Of a stretch of DNA of 64,000 bases, positions 35,520-49,380 are shown piece by piece (the stretch's first letter is position 1; every line of letters begins with the position of its first letter). The stretch covers positions 1 to 64,000 of the forward strand of contig CANXME010000253.1 in assembly GCA_948144175.1 (NCBI GenBank). The letters run 5' to 3'. This DNA is from Closterium sp. NIES-65 (Eukaryota > Streptophyta > Zygnematophyceae > Desmidiales > Closteriaceae). Both the position numbers and the translations under genes were made by a program. The notes beneath the pieces were generated by a model, which saw nothing but the letters and a program-made list of their open reading frames with translations, was not told where the DNA came from and ran no database searches.

Positions 35520-36456
35520 ACGTCAACCTCGTGCCCCGACCGCTACACACCCCTTGCCCGGGTCCCCCCCTTCATAGTCACACCCCCTGCCCCCTCATGC
35601 CATCCGCTCCCCCCGCCCCTACCCTCCGCGTGCCCGCTCCCTTGCCGCCTCTTTTGACCCTCCCTGCCCCCCCTCGCCGTTTCCCACCGCCCGCCATTCG
35701 CTCCTCCCCGCCCGTGCGCTCCCCTCCTTTACCTTCTCCTCCCCCCTCCCCTCCTCTGCTGCACGCCTCTTCCTTCCCCTCGCCGACCCACTCCACTCCC
35801 TGCCCCTCCTCAATCCGCACCCTGCCCCTCGTATCTCGCCCCCCTATGCTTGGTTTCTCCCCTCCCTGCCCCTCGCCGCCTTTCCCCGCTCCCCACCTCC
35901 CCCCTCTCCCTGCCCCCCCCACTCTCCCCCCCCCTTGTCCTTGGCTTCCTACCTCCCTGCCTCACCTTTCCCCCCTCCGTGTGCTCAGCTTCTCCCCTCC
36001 CTGCCCCTCCCTCCTCCCCGCCCTGCCCCTCATTTTCCGCCCCCCCCCCCCCCACGCCCGGTTTCTCCCCTCCCCGCGCCTCCCTTTCTTTCTCCGTGCC
36101 TCTCCTTTGCTCCCTCCCTGCCCCCGCCTGCCCATGCCCCTGTCTTTGGCTTCTCCCCTCCCTGCCCCACGTTTCTTCCCTCCCTGCCCCCCGTCTGCCC
36201 CTCCCTTGTTTTCCCCTCACCCATTGCTTCTCTCCTCCCTGCCCTTGATTTCCCACACCCCTGCCCTCGTTTCCTATCATCCATGCCCCTCGTTTCCCCC
36301 CTTTGTACGTTCAGCCTCTTCCCTCCCTGCCCCTCCCTTCCTCCCCCCCTGCCCTTTGCTCTCCCCTCGTTACGCTCCCTTCTCCCCATCCCTGCTGCCC
36401 TCTTACCACCATCAGCCCATCCCCACGACCAGCCCCCCTCCCACCCTTCAATCCCC

Positions 36457-36501
<45 letters not shown>

Positions 36502-37035
36502 ACACACACACACACACGCACACTCCCCTCCCCCACCCCCCCCCACCTACATCCTCCCATTCTGCCCCTCCCTGCCCCTTTCCCACCCCCTCGCACGCCC
36601 CTCACCTCCCACCTCCGTGCAACTGGTTTCCCCCCTATGGTGCCACCCTTGCATCGCTCGCCCCTCTGCTCACCCTCTGCCCGCCCCTTTTCCGTGCCCT
36701 CAGTTGGCCCAGCCCCTGCCCGTTGCTGCCCCTCCCCTTGCCCCCTCAACTCCCCTGCCCCCCGTACACCCCAAGTCCCATCCAACCGCCCCCACCCTCC
36801 CCCGGCTGCCCGTTTCCGCTCTCCACCCCCGCGACCGTGTGCGGCTTCCAACCGCCCAACGGTGGTGCGCACGGGGCGTTTCTTCGCATGGGCAAGCCTC
36901 CCCGGGGGCCCCCCACCCCGCTGGGTCGTTGTTTGGGCAAAAAAAACGAAAAGAAAAGAATCGGACGCGCTAAAATCGTCCTTTCTTTTTCCCGCTTGCC
37001 CCTCCCCCGGCACGTGCCGAGCAAGGGGCATAAAT

Positions 37036-37514
37036 GGGTACAACACGAGGACTTCCCGGGAGGTCACCCAGCCCAGTACTGCTCTCGCCCACCGATAGTG
37101 GCTGTGCTTGAAACGCTGTGCCCGTGCGGTCGTGCGGGTTGCTGCCGTGTTTTGGTCCTTTGGTGCTTCCTCCTCCTTAGTCTCTCTCCCTCTCTCCTCT
37201 TTCTTCCCACCTCCCTCTTTCTGTTCCCTTCTTCTATCCTTCCCTTCTCTTCCTACCAGCCCTCTTCTTTTCCCTACCACTTCTTCTTACTCCTTCATCC
37301 TTCCTTCCTTTCCTTTCTTTCCCCCTTTTCCTACAAAATATATATACCGTCCTCATAGCGATTAGGCTATGTCGAAATTTCCTAGTCTTGGAAAAACCAT
37401 TATATTCGGCTTGTATTTGCTCTTCCCTATTAATGAATAACTGCTCTCGCCCACCGGCGCTTAGCTTCGGAGTTCTGATGGGATCCGGCGTAGTAGCCGA
37501 GGTATGATCGTACC
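37036..37514 (-). pseudogene. 5S rRNA: Interrupted 5S rRNA gene
   Basis: Type A 5' part (37514..37440) and 3' part (37094..37036). Confidence 0.93.
37095..37439. mobile_element. Insertion in 5S, allele II variant, 345 bp
   Basis: Duplications at 37078..37094 and 37440..37456. Allele II with one C missing near the end (CTCTTCCCTATTAATG). Confidence 0.85.
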
Positions 37515-38450
37515 ACGTCAACCTCGTGCCCCGACCGCTACACACCCCTTGCCCGGGTCCCCCCCTTCATAGTCACACCCCCTGCCCCCTCATGCCATCC
37601 GCTCCCCCCGCCCCTACCCTCCGCGTGCCCGCTCCCTTGCCGCCTCTTTTGACCCTCCCTGCCCCCCCTCGCCGTTTCCCACCGCCCGCCATTCGCTCCT
37701 CCCCGCCCGTGCGCTCCCCTCCTTTACCTTCTCCTCCCCCCTCCCCTCCTCTGCTGCACGCCTCTTCCTTCCCCTCGCCGACCCACTCCACTCCCTGCCC
37801 CTCCTCAATCCGCACCCTGCCCCTCGTATCTCGCCCCCCTATGCTTGGTTTCTCCCCTCCCTGCCCCTCGCCGCCTTTCCCCGCTCCCCACCTCCCCCCT
37901 CTCCCTGCCCCCCCCACTCTCCCCCCCCCTTGTCCTTGGCTTCCTACCTCCCTGCCTCACCTTTCCCCCCTCCGTGTGCTCAGCTTCTCCCCTCCCTGCC
38001 CCTCCCTCCTCCCCGCCCTGCCCCTCATTTTCCGCCCCCCCCCCCCCACGCCCGGTTTCTCCCCTCCCCGCGCCTCCCTTTCTTTCTCCGTGCCTCTCCT
38101 TTGCTCCCTCCCTGCCCCCGCCTGCCCATGCCCCTGTCTTTGGCTTCTCCCCTCCCTGCCCCACGTTTCTTCCCTCCCTGCCCCCCGTCTGCCCCTCCCT
38201 TGTTTTCCCCTCACCCATTGCTTCTCTCCTCCCTGCCCTTGATTTCCCACACCCCTGCCCTCGTTTCCTATCATCCATGCCCCTCGTTTCCCCCCTTTGT
38301 ACGTTCAGCCTCTTCCCTCCCTGCCCCTCCCTTCCTCCCCCCCTGCCCTTTGCTCTCCCCTCGTTACGCTCCCTTCTCCCCATCCCTGCTGCCCTCTTAC
38401 CACCATCAGCCCATCCCCACGACCAGCCCCCCTCCCACCCTTCAATCCCC

Positions 38451-38495
<45 letters not shown>

Positions 38496-39029
38496 ACACA
38501 CACACACACACGCACACTCCCCTCCCCCACCCCCCCCCACCTACATCCTCCCATTCTGCCCCTCCCTGCCCCTTTCCCACCCCCTCGCACGCCCCTCACC
38601 TCCCACCTCCGTGCAACTGGTTTCCCCCCTATGGTGCCACCCTTGCATCGCTCGCCCCTCTGCTCACCCTCTGCCCGCCCCTTTTCCGTGCCCTCAGTTG
38701 GCCCAGCCCCTGCCCGTTGCTGCCCCTCCCCTTGCCCCCTCAACTCCCCTGCCCCCCGTACACCCCAAGTCCCATCCAACCGCCCCCACCCTCCCCCGGC
38801 TGCCCGTTTCCGCTCTCCACCCCCGCGACCGTGTGCGGCTTCCAACCGCCCAACGGTGGTGCGCACGGGGCGTTTCTTCGCATGGGCAAGCCTCCCCGGG
38901 GGCCCCCCACCCCGCTGGGTCGTTGTTTGGGCAAAAAAAACGAAAAGAAAAGAATCGGACGCGCTAAAATCGTCCTTTCTTTTTCCCGCTTGCCCCTCCC
39001 CCGGCACGTGCCGAGCAAGGGGCATAAAT

Positions 39030-39145
39030 GGGTACAACACGAGGACTTCCCGGGAGGTCACCCAGCCCAGTACTGCTCTCGCCCACCGGCGCTTAGCTTC
39101 GGAGTTCTGATGGGATCCGGCTAATAGCTGAGGTATGATCGTACC
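39030..39145 (-). rRNA. 5S rRNA: 5S rRNA, type B, 116 nt
   Basis: Uninterrupted type B gene; B and A copies alternate from here to 42407. Confidence 0.96.
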
Positions 39146-40081
39146 ACGTCAACCTCGTGCCCCGACCGCTACACACCCCTTGCCCGGGTCCCCCCCTTCA
39201 TAGTCACACCCCCTGCCCCCTCATGCCATCCGCTCCCCCCGCCCCTACCCTCCGCGTGCCCGCTCCCTTGCCGCCTCTTTTGACCCTCCCTGCCCCCCCT
39301 CGCCGTTTCCCACCGCCCGCCATTCGCTCCTCCCCGCCCGTGCGCTCCCCTCCTTTACCTTCTCCTCCCCCCTCCCCTCCTCTGCTGCACGCCTCTTCCT
39401 TCCCCTCGCCGACCCACTCCACTCCCTGCCCCTCCTCAATCCGCACCCTGCCCCTCGTATCTCGCCCCCCTATGCTTGGTTTCTCCCCTCCCTGCCCCTC
39501 GCCGCCTTTCCCCGCTCCCCACCTCCCCCCTCTCCCTGCCCCCCCCACTCTCCCCCCCCCTTGTCCTTGGCTTCCTACCTCCCTGCCTCACCTTTCCCCC
39601 CTCCGTGTGCTCAGCTTCTCCCCTCCCTGCCCCTCCCTCCTCCCCGCCCTGCCCCTCATTTTCCGCCCCCCCCCCCCCACGCCCGGTTTCTCCCCTCCCC
39701 GCGCCTCCCTTTCTTTCTCCGTGCCTCTCCTTTGCTCCCTCCCTGCCCCCGCCTGCCCATGCCCCTGTCTTTGGCTTCTCCCCTCCCTGCCCCACGTTTC
39801 TTCCCTCCCTGCCCCCCGTCTGCCCCTCCCTTGTTTTCCCCTCACCCATTGCTTCTCTCCTCCCTGCCCTTGATTTCCCACACCCCTGCCCTCGTTTCCT
39901 ATCATCCATGCCCCTCGTTTCCCCCCTTTGTACGTTCAGCCTCTTCCCTCCCTGCCCCTCCCTTCCTCCCCCCCTGCCCTTTGCTCTCCCCTCGTTACGC
40001 TCCCTTCTCCCCATCCCTGCTGCCCTCTTACCACCATCAGCCCATCCCCACGACCAGCCCCCCTCCCACCCTTCAATCCCC

Positions 40082-40126
<45 letters not shown>

Positions 40127-40660
40127 ACACACACACACACACGCACACTCCCCTCCCCCACCCCCCCCCACCTACATCCTCCCATTCTGCCCCTCCCTGC
40201 CCCTTTCCCACCCCCTCGCACGCCCCTCACCTCCCACCTCCGTGCAACTGGTTTCCCCCCTATGGTGCCACCCTTGCATCGCTCGCCCCTCTGCTCACCC
40301 TCTGCCCGCCCCTTTTCCGTGCCCTCAGTTGGCCCAGCCCCTGCCCGTTGCTGCCCCTCCCCTTGCCCCCTCAACTCCCCTGCCCCCCGTACACCCCAAG
40401 TCCCATCCAACCGCCCCCACCCTCCCCCGGCTGCCCGTTTCCGCTCTCCACCCCCGCGACCGTGTGCGGCTTCCAACCGCCCAACGGTGGTGCGCACGGG
40501 GCGTTTCTTCGCATGGGCAAGCCTCCCCGGGGGCCCCCCACCCCGCTGGGTCGTTGTTTGGGCAAAAAAAACGAAAAGAAAAGAATCGGACGCGCTAAAA
40601 TCGTCCTTTCTTTTTCCCGCTTGCCCCTCCCCCGGCACGTGCCGAGCAAGGGGCATAAAT

Positions 40661-40777
40661 GGGTACAACACGAGGACTTCCCGGGAGGTCACCCAGCCCA
40701 GTACTGCTCTCGCCCACCGGCGCTTAGCTTCGGAGTTCTGATGGGATCCGGCGTAGTAGCCGAGGTATGATCGTACC
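40661..40777 (-). rRNA. 5S rRNA: 5S rRNA, type A, 117 nt
   Basis: Uninterrupted type A gene lying between two type B copies. Confidence 0.97.
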
Positions 40778-41715
40778 ACGTCAACCTCGTGCCCCGACCG
40801 CTACACACCCCTTGCCCGGGTCCCCCCCTTCATAGTCACACCCCCTGCCCCCTCATGCCATCCGCTCCCCCCGCCCCTACCCTCCGCGTGCCCGCTCCCT
40901 TGCCGCCTCTTTTGACCCTCCCTGCCCCCCCTCGCCGTTTCCCACCGCCCGCCATTCGCTCCTCCCCGCCCGTGCGCTCCCCTCCTTTACCTTCTCCTCC
41001 CCCCTCCCCTCCTCTGCTGCACGCCTCTTCCTTCCCCTCGCCGACCCACTCCACTCCCTGCCCCTCCTCAATCCGCACCCTGCCCCTCGTATCTCGCCCC
41101 CCTATGCTTGGTTTCTCCCCTCCCTGCCCCTCGCCGCCTTTCCCCGCTCCCCACCTCCCCCCTCTCCCTGCCCCCCCCACTCTCCCCCCCCCTTGTCCTT
41201 GGCTTCCTACCTCCCTGCCTCACCTTTCCCCCCTCCGTGTGCTCAGCTTCTCCCCTCCCTGCCCCTCCCTCCTCCCCGCCCTGCCCCTCATTTTCCGCCC
41301 CCCCCCCCCCACGCCCGGTTTCTCCCCTCCCCGCGCCTCCCTTTCTTTCTCCGTGCCTCTCCTTTGCTCCCTCCCTGCCCCCGCCTGCCCATGCCCCTGT
41401 CTTTGGCTTCTCCCCTCCCTGCCCCACGTTTCTTCCCTCCCTGCCCCCCGTCTGCCCCTCCCTTGTTTTCCCCTCACCCATTGCTTCTCTCCTCCCTGCC
41501 CTTGATTTCCCACACCCCTGCCCTCGTTTCCTATCATCCATGCCCCTCGTTTCCCCCCTTTGTACGTTCAGCCTCTTCCCTCCCTGCCCCTCCCTTCCTC
41601 CCCCCCTGCCCTTTGCTCTCCCCTCGTTACGCTCCCTTCTCCCCATCCCTGCTGCCCTCTTACCACCATCAGCCCATCCCCACGACCAGCCCCCCTCCCA
41701 CCCTTCAATCCCCCC

Positions 41716-41757
<42 letters not shown>

Positions 41758-42291
41758 ACACACACACACACACGCACACTCCCCTCCCCCACCCCCCCCC
41801 ACCTACATCCTCCCATTCTGCCCCTCCCTGCCCCTTTCCCACCCCCTCGCACGCCCCTCACCTCCCACCTCCGTGCAACTGGTTTCCCCCCTATGGTGCC
41901 ACCCTTGCATCGCTCGCCCCTCTGCTCACCCTCTGCCCGCCCCTTTTCCGTGCCCTCAGTTGGCCCAGCCCCTGCCCGTTGCTGCCCCTCCCCTTGCCCC
42001 CTCAACTCCCCTGCCCCCCGTACACCCCAAGTCCCATCCAACCGCCCCCACCCTCCCCCGGCTGCCCGTTTCCGCTCTCCACCCCCGCGACCGTGTGCGG
42101 CTTCCAACCGCCCAACGGTGGTGCGCACGGGGCGTTTCTTCGCATGGGCAAGCCTCCCCGGGGGCCCCCCACCCCGCTGGGTCGTTGTTTGGGCAAAAAA
42201 AACGAAAAGAAAAGAATCGGACGCGCTAAAATCGTCCTTTCTTTTTCCCGCTTGCCCCTCCCCCGGCACGTGCCGAGCAAGGGGCATAAAT

Positions 42292-42407
42292 GGGTACAAC
42301 ACGAGGACTTCCCGGGAGGTCACCCAGCCCAGTACTGCTCTCGCCCACCGGCGCTTAGCTTCGGAGTTCTGATGGGATCCGGCTAATAGCTGAGGTATGA
42401 TCGTACC
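42292..42407 (-). rRNA. 5S rRNA: 5S rRNA, type B, 116 nt
   Basis: Uninterrupted type B gene. In the spacer on its left the CT tract is preceded by CCCTCCTCT with a base missing (near 41719). Confidence 0.96.
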
Positions 42408-43343
42408 ACGTCAACCTCGTGCCCCGACCGCTACACACCCCTTGCCCGGGTCCCCCCCTTCATAGTCACACCCCCTGCCCCCTCATGCCATCCGCTCCCC
42501 CCGCCCCTACCCTCCGCGTGCCCGCTCCCTTGCCGCCTCTTTTGACCCTCCCTGCCCCCCCTCGCCGTTTCCCACCGCCCGCCATTCGCTCCTCCCCGCC
42601 CGTGCGCTCCCCTCCTTTACCTTCTCCTCCCCCCTCCCCTCCTCTGCTGCACGCCTCTTCCTTCCCCTCGCCGACCCACTCCACTCCCTGCCCCTCCTCA
42701 ATCCGCACCCTGCCCCTCGTATCTCGCCCCCCTATGCTTGGTTTCTCCCCTCCCTGCCCCTCGCCGCCTTTCCCCGCTCCCCACCTCCCCCCTCTCCCTG
42801 CCCCCCCCACTCTCCCCCCCCCCTTGTCCTTGGCTTCCTACCTCCCTGCCTCACCTTTCCCCCCTCCGTGTGCTCAGCTTCTCCCCTCCCTGCCCCTCCC
42901 TCCTCCCCGCCCTGCCCCTCATTTTCCGCCCCCCCCCCCCCACGCCCGGTTTCTCCCCTCCCCGCGCCTCCCTTTCTTTCTCCGTGCCTCTCCTTTGCTC
43001 CCTCCCTGCCCCCGCCTGCCCATGCCCCTGTCTTTGGCTTCTCCCCTCCCTGCCCCACGTTTCTTCCCTCCCTGCCCCCCGTCTGCCCCTCCCTTGTTTT
43101 CCCCTCACCCATTGCTTCTCTCCTCCCTGCCCTTGATTTCCCACACCCCTGCCCTCGTTTCCTATCATCCATGCCCCTCGTTTCCCCCCTTTGTACGTTC
43201 AGCCTCTTCCCTCCCTGCCCCTCCCTTCCTCCCCCCCTGCCCTTTGCTCTCCCCTCGTTACGCTCCCTTCTCCCCATCCCTGCTGCCCTCTTACCACCAT
43301 CAGCCCATCCCCACGACCAGCCCCCCTCCCACCCTTCAATCCC

Positions 43344-43388
<45 letters not shown>

Positions 43389-43921
43389 ACACACACACAC
43401 ACACGCACACTCCCCTCCCCCACCCCCCCCCACCTACATCCTCCCATTCTGCCCCTCCCTGCCCCTTTCCCACCCCCTCGCACGCCCCTCACCTCCCACC
43501 TCCGTGCAACTGGTTTCCCCCCTATGGTGCCACCCTTGCATCGCTCGCCCCTCTGCTCACCCTCTGCCCGCCCCTTTTCCGTGCCCTCAGTTGGCCCAGC
43601 CCCTGCCCGTTGCTGCCCCTCCCCTTGCCCCCTCAACTCCCCTGCCCCCCGTACACCCCAAGTCCCATCCAACCGCCCCCACCCTCCCCCGGCTGCCCGT
43701 TTCCGCTCTCCACCCCCGCGACCGTGTGCGGCTTCCAACCGCCCAACGGTGGTGCGCACGGGGCGTTTCTTCGCATGGGCAAGCCTCCCCGGGGGCCCCC
43801 CACCCCGCTGGGTCGTTGTTTGGGCAAAAAAACGAAAAGAAAAGAATCGGACGCGCTAAAATCGTCCTTTCTTTTTCCCGCTTGCCCCTCCCCCGGCACG
43901 TGCCGAGCAAGGGGCATAAAT

Positions 43922-44401
43922 GGGTACAACACGAGGACTTCCCGGGAGGTCACCCAGCCCAGTACTGCTCTCGCCCACCGATAGTGGCTGTGCTTGAAAC
44001 GCTGTGCCCGTGCGGTCGTGCGGGTTGCTGCCGTGTTTTGGTCCTTTGGTGCTTCCTCCTCCTTAGTCTCTCTCCCTCTCTCCTCTTTTCTTCCCACCTC
44101 CCTCTTTCTGTTCCCTTCTTCTATCCTTCCCTTCTCTTCCTACCGCCCTCTTCTTTTCCCTACCACTTCTTCTTACTCCTTCATCCTTCCTTCCTTTCCT
44201 TTCTTTCCCCCTTTTCCTACAAAATATATATACCGTCCTCATAGCGATTAGGCTATGTCGAAATTTCCTAGTCTTGGAAAAACCATTATATTCGGCTTGT
44301 ATTTGCTCTTCCCCTATTAATGAATAACTGCTCTCGCCCACCGGCGCTTAGCTTCGGAGTTCTGATGGGATCCGGCGTAGTAGCCGAGGTATGATCGTAC
44401 C
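43922..44401 (-). pseudogene. 5S rRNA: Interrupted 5S rRNA gene
   Basis: Type A 5' part (44401..44327) and 3' part (43980..43922). First of a run of three interrupted copies; trailer A-run of 7. Confidence 0.93.
43981..44326. mobile_element. Insertion in 5S, allele I, 346 bp
   Basis: Duplications at 43964..43980 and 44327..44343. Confidence 0.85.
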
Positions 44402-45339
44402 ACGTCAACCTCGTGCCCCGACCGCTACACACCCCTTGCCCGGGTCCCCCCCTTCATAGTCACACCCCCTGCCCCCTCATGCCATCCGCTCCCCCCGCCC
44501 CTACCCTCCGCGTGCCCGCTCCCTTGCCGCCTCTTTTGACCCTCCCTGCCCCCCCTCGCCGTTTCCCACCGCCCGCCATTCGCTCCTCCCCGCCCGTGCG
44601 CTCCCCTCCTTTACCTTCTCCTCCCCCCTCCCCTCCTCTGCTGCACGCCTCTTCCTTCCCCTCGCCGACCCACTCCACTCCCTGCCCCTCCTCAATCCGC
44701 ACCCTGCCCCTCGTATCTCGCCCCCCTATGCTTGGTTTCTCCCCTCCCTGCCCCTCGCCGCCTTTCCCCGCTCCCCACCTCCCCCCTCTCCCTGCCCCCC
44801 CCACTCTCCCCCCCCCCTTGTCCTTGGCTTCCTACCTCCCTGCCTCACCTTTCCCCCCTCCGTGTGCTCAGCTTCTCCCCTCCCTGCCCCTCCCTCCTCC
44901 CCGCCCTGCCCCTCATTTTCCGCCCCCCCCCCCCCCACGCCCGGTTTCTCCCCTCCCCGCGCCTCCCTTTCTTTCTCCGTGCCTCTCCTTTGCTCCCTCC
45001 CTGCCCCCGCCTGCCCATGCCCCTGTCTTTGGCTTCTCCCCTCCCTGCCCCACGTTTCTTCCCTCCCTGCCCCCCGTCTGCCCCTCCCTTGTTTTCCCCT
45101 CACCCATTGCTTCTCTCCTCCCTGCCCTTGATTTCCCACACCCCTGCCCTCGTTTCCTATCATCCATGCCCCTCGTTTCCCCCCTTTGTACGTTCAGCCT
45201 CTTCCCTCCCTGCCCCTCCCTTCCTCCCCCCCTGCCCTTTGCTCTCCCCTCGTTACGCTCCCTTCTCCCCATCCCTGCTGCCCTCTTACCACCATCAGCC
45301 CATCCCCACGACCAGCCCCCCTCCCACCCTTCAATCCCC

Positions 45340-45384
<45 letters not shown>

Positions 45385-45918
45385 ACACACACACACACAC
45401 GCACACTCCCCTCCCCCACCCCCCCCCACCTACATCCTCCCATTCTGCCCCTCCCTGCCCCTTTCCCACCCCCTCGCACGCCCCTCACCTCCCACCTCCG
45501 TGCAACTGGTTTCCCCCCTATGGTGCCACCCTTGCATCGCTCGCCCCTCTGCTCACCCTCTGCCCGCCCCTTTTCCGTGCCCTCAGTTGGCCCAGCCCCT
45601 GCCCGTTGCTGCCCCTCCCCTTGCCCCCTCAACTCCCCTGCCCCCCGTACACCCCAAGTCCCATCCAACCGCCCCCACCCTCCCCCGGCTGCCCGTTTCC
45701 GCTCTCCACCCCCGCGACCGTGTGCGGCTTCCAACCGCCCAACGGTGGTGCGCACGGGGCGTTTCTTCGCATGGGCAAGCCTCCCCGGGGGCCCCCCACC
45801 CCGCTGGGTCGTTGTTTGGGCAAAAAAAACGAAAAGAAAAGAATCGGACGCGCTAAAATCGTCCTTTCTTTTTCCCGCTTGCCCCTCCCCCGGCACGTGC
45901 CGAGCAAGGGGCATAAAT

Positions 45919-46398
45919 GGGTACAACACGAGGACTTCCCGGGAGGTCACCCAGCCCAGTACTGCTCTCGCCCACCGATAGTGGCTGTGCTTGAAACGCT
46001 GTGCCCGTGCGGTCGTGCGGGTTGCTGCCGTGTTTTGGTCCTTTGGTGCTTCCTCCTCCTTAGTCTCTCTCCCTCTCTCCTCTTTTCTTCCCACCTCCCT
46101 CTTTCTGTTCCCTTCTTCTATCCTTCCCTTCTCTTCCTACCGCCCTCTTCTTTTCCCTACCACTTCTTCTTACTCCTTCATCCTTCCTTCCTTTCCTTTC
46201 TTTCCCCCTTTTCCTACAAAATATATATACCGTCCTCATAGCGATTAGGCTATGTCGAAATTTCCTAGTCTTGGAAAAACCATTATATTCGGCTTGTATT
46301 TGCTCTTCCCCTATTAATGAATAACTGCTCTCGCCCACCGGCGCTTAGCTTCGGAGTTCTGATGGGATCCGGCGTAGTAGCCGAGGTATGATCGTACC
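45919..46398 (-). pseudogene. 5S rRNA: Interrupted 5S rRNA gene
   Basis: Type A 5' part (46398..46324) and 3' part (45977..45919); middle of the run of three. Confidence 0.93.
45978..46323. mobile_element. Insertion in 5S, allele I, 346 bp
   Basis: Duplications at 45961..45977 and 46324..46340. Confidence 0.85.
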
Positions 46399-47335
46399 AC
46401 GTCAACCTCGTGCCCCGACCGCTACACACCCCTTGCCCGGGTCCCCCCCTTCATAGTCACACCCCCTGCCCCCTCATGCCATCCGCTCCCCCCGCCCCTA
46501 CCCTCCGCGTGCCCGCTCCCTTGCCGCCTCTTTTGACCCTCCCTGCCCCCCCTCGCCGTTTCCCACCGCCCGCCATTCGCTCCTCCCCGCCCGTGCGCTC
46601 CCCTCCTTTACCTTCTCCTCCCCCCTCCCCTCCTCTGCTGCACGCCTCTTCCTTCCCCTCGCCGACCCACTCCACTCCCTGCCCCTCCTCAATCCGCACC
46701 CTGCCCCTCGTATCTCGCCCCCCTATGCTTGGTTTCTCCCCTCCCTGCCCCTCGCCGCCTTTCCCCGCTCCCCACCTCCCCCCTCTCCCTGCCCCCCCCA
46801 CTCTCCCCCCCCCCTTGTCCTTGGCTTCCTACCTCCCTGCCTCACCTTTCCCCCCTCCGTGTGCTCAGCTTCTCCCCTCCCTGCCCCTCCCTCCTCCCCG
46901 CCCTGCCCCTCATTTTCCGCCCCCCCCCCCCCACGCCCGGTTTCTCCCCTCCCCGCGCCTCCCTTTCTTTCTCCGTGCCTCTCCTTTGCTCCCTCCCTGC
47001 CCCCGCCTGCCCATGCCCCTGTCTTTGGCTTCTCCCCTCCCTGCCCCACGTTTCTTCCCTCCCTGCCCCCCGTCTGCCCCTCCCTTGTTTTCCCCTCACC
47101 CATTGCTTCTCTCCTCCCTGCCCTTGATTTCCCACACCCCTGCCCTCGTTTCCTATCATCCATGCCCCTCGTTTCCCCCCTTTGTACGTTCAGCCTCTTC
47201 CCTCCCTGCCCCTCCCTTCCTCCCCCCCTGCCCTTTGCTCTCCCCTCGTTACGCTCCCTTCTCCCCATCCCTGCTGCCCTCTTACCACCATCAGCCCATC
47301 CCCACGACCAGCCCCCCTCCCACCCTTCAATCCCC

Positions 47336-47382
<47 letters not shown>

Positions 47383-47916
47383 ACACACACACACACACGC
47401 ACACTCCCCTCCCCCACCCCCCCCCACCTACATCCTCCCATTCTGCCCCTCCCTGCCCCTTTCCCACCCCCTCGCACGCCCCTCACCTCCCACCTCCGTG
47501 CAACTGGTTTCCCCCCTATGGTGCCACCCTTGCATCGCTCGCCCCTCTGCTCACCCTCTGCCCGCCCCTTTTCCGTGCCCTCAGTTGGCCCAGCCCCTGC
47601 CCGTTGCTGCCCCTCCCCTTGCCCCCTCAACTCCCCTGCCCCCCGTACACCCCAAGTCCCATCCAACCGCCCCCACCCTCCCCCGGCTGCCCGTTTCCGC
47701 TCTCCACCCCCGCGACCGTGTGCGGCTTCCAACCGCCCAACGGTGGTGCGCACGGGGCGTTTCTTCGCATGGGCAAGCCTCCCCGGGGGCCCCCCACCCC
47801 GCTGGGTCGTTGTTTGGGCAAAAAAAACGAAAAGAAAAGAATCGGACGCGCTAAAATCGTCCTTTCTTTTTCCCGCTTGCCCCTCCCCCGGCACGTGCCG
47901 AGCAAGGGGCATAAAT

Positions 47917-48396
47917 GGGTACAACACGAGGACTTCCCGGGAGGTCACCCAGCCCAGTACTGCTCTCGCCCACCGATAGTGGCTGTGCTTGAAACGCTGT
48001 GCCCGTGCGGTCGTGCGGGTTGCTGCCGTGTTTTGGTCCTTTGGTGCTTCCTCCTCCTTAGTCTCTCTCCCTCTCTCCTCTTTTCTTCCCACCTCCCTCT
48101 TTCTGTTCCCTTCTTCTATCCTTCCCTTCTCTTCCTACCGCCCTCTTCTTTTCCCTACCACTTCTTCTTACTCCTTCATCCTTCCTTCCTTTCCTTTCTT
48201 TCCCCCTTTTCCTACAAAATATATATACCGTCCTCATAGCGATTAGGCTATGTCGAAATTTCCTAGTCTTGGAAAAACCATTATATTCGGCTTGTATTTG
48301 CTCTTCCCCTATTAATGAATAACTGCTCTCGCCCACCGGCGCTTAGCTTCGGAGTTCTGATGGGATCCGGCGTAGTAGCCGAGGTATGATCGTACC
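47917..48396 (-). pseudogene. 5S rRNA: Interrupted 5S rRNA gene
   Basis: Type A 5' part (48396..48322) and 3' part (47975..47917); last of the run of three. Confidence 0.93.
47976..48321. mobile_element. Insertion in 5S, allele I, 346 bp
   Basis: Duplications at 47959..47975 and 48322..48338. Confidence 0.85.
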
Positions 48397-49333
48397 ACGT
48401 CAACCTCGTGCCCCGACCGCTACACACCCCTTGCCCGGGTCCCCCCCTTCATAGTCACACCCCCTGCCCCCTCATGCCATCCGCTCCCCCCGCCCCTACC
48501 CTCCGCGTGCCCGCTCCCTTGCCGCCTCTTTTGACCCTCCCTGCCCCCCCTCGCCGTTTCCCACCGCCCGCCATTCGCTCCTCCCCGCCCGTGCGCTCCC
48601 CTCCTTTACCTTCTCCTCCCCCCTCCCCTCCTCTGCTGCACGCCTCTTCCTTCCCCTCGCCGACCCACTCCACTCCCTGCCCCTCCTCAATCCGCACCCT
48701 GCCCCTCGTATCTCGCCCCCCTATGCTTGGTTTCTCCCCTCCCTGCCCCTCGCCGCCTTTCCCCGCTCCCCACCTCCCCCCTCTCCCTGCCCCCCCCACT
48801 CTCCCCCCCCCCTTGTCCTTGGCTTCCTACCTCCCTGCCTCACCTTTCCCCCCTCCGTGTGCTCAGCTTCTCCCCTCCCTGCCCCTCCCTCCTCCCCGCC
48901 CTGCCCCTCATTTTCCGCCCCCCCCCCCCCACGCCCGGTTTCTCCCCTCCCCGCGCCTCCCTTTCTTTCTCCGTGCCTCTCCTTTGCTCCCTCCCTGCCC
49001 CCGCCTGCCCATGCCCCTGTCTTTGGCTTCTCCCCTCCCTGCCCCACGTTTCTTCCCTCCCTGCCCCCCGTCTGCCCCTCCCTTGTTTTCCCCTCACCCA
49101 TTGCTTCTCTCCTCCCTGCCCTTGATTTCCCACACCCCTGCCCTCGTTTCCTATCATCCATGCCCCTCGTTTCCCCCCTTTGTACGTTCAGCCTCTTCCC
49201 TCCCTGCCCCTCCCTTCCTCCCCCCCTGCCCTTTGCTCTCCCCTCGTTACGCTCCCTTCTCCCCATCCCTGCTGCCCTCTTACCACCATCAGCCCATCCC
49301 CACGACCAGCCCCCCTCCCACCCTTCAATCCCC

Positions 49334-49380
<47 letters not shown>
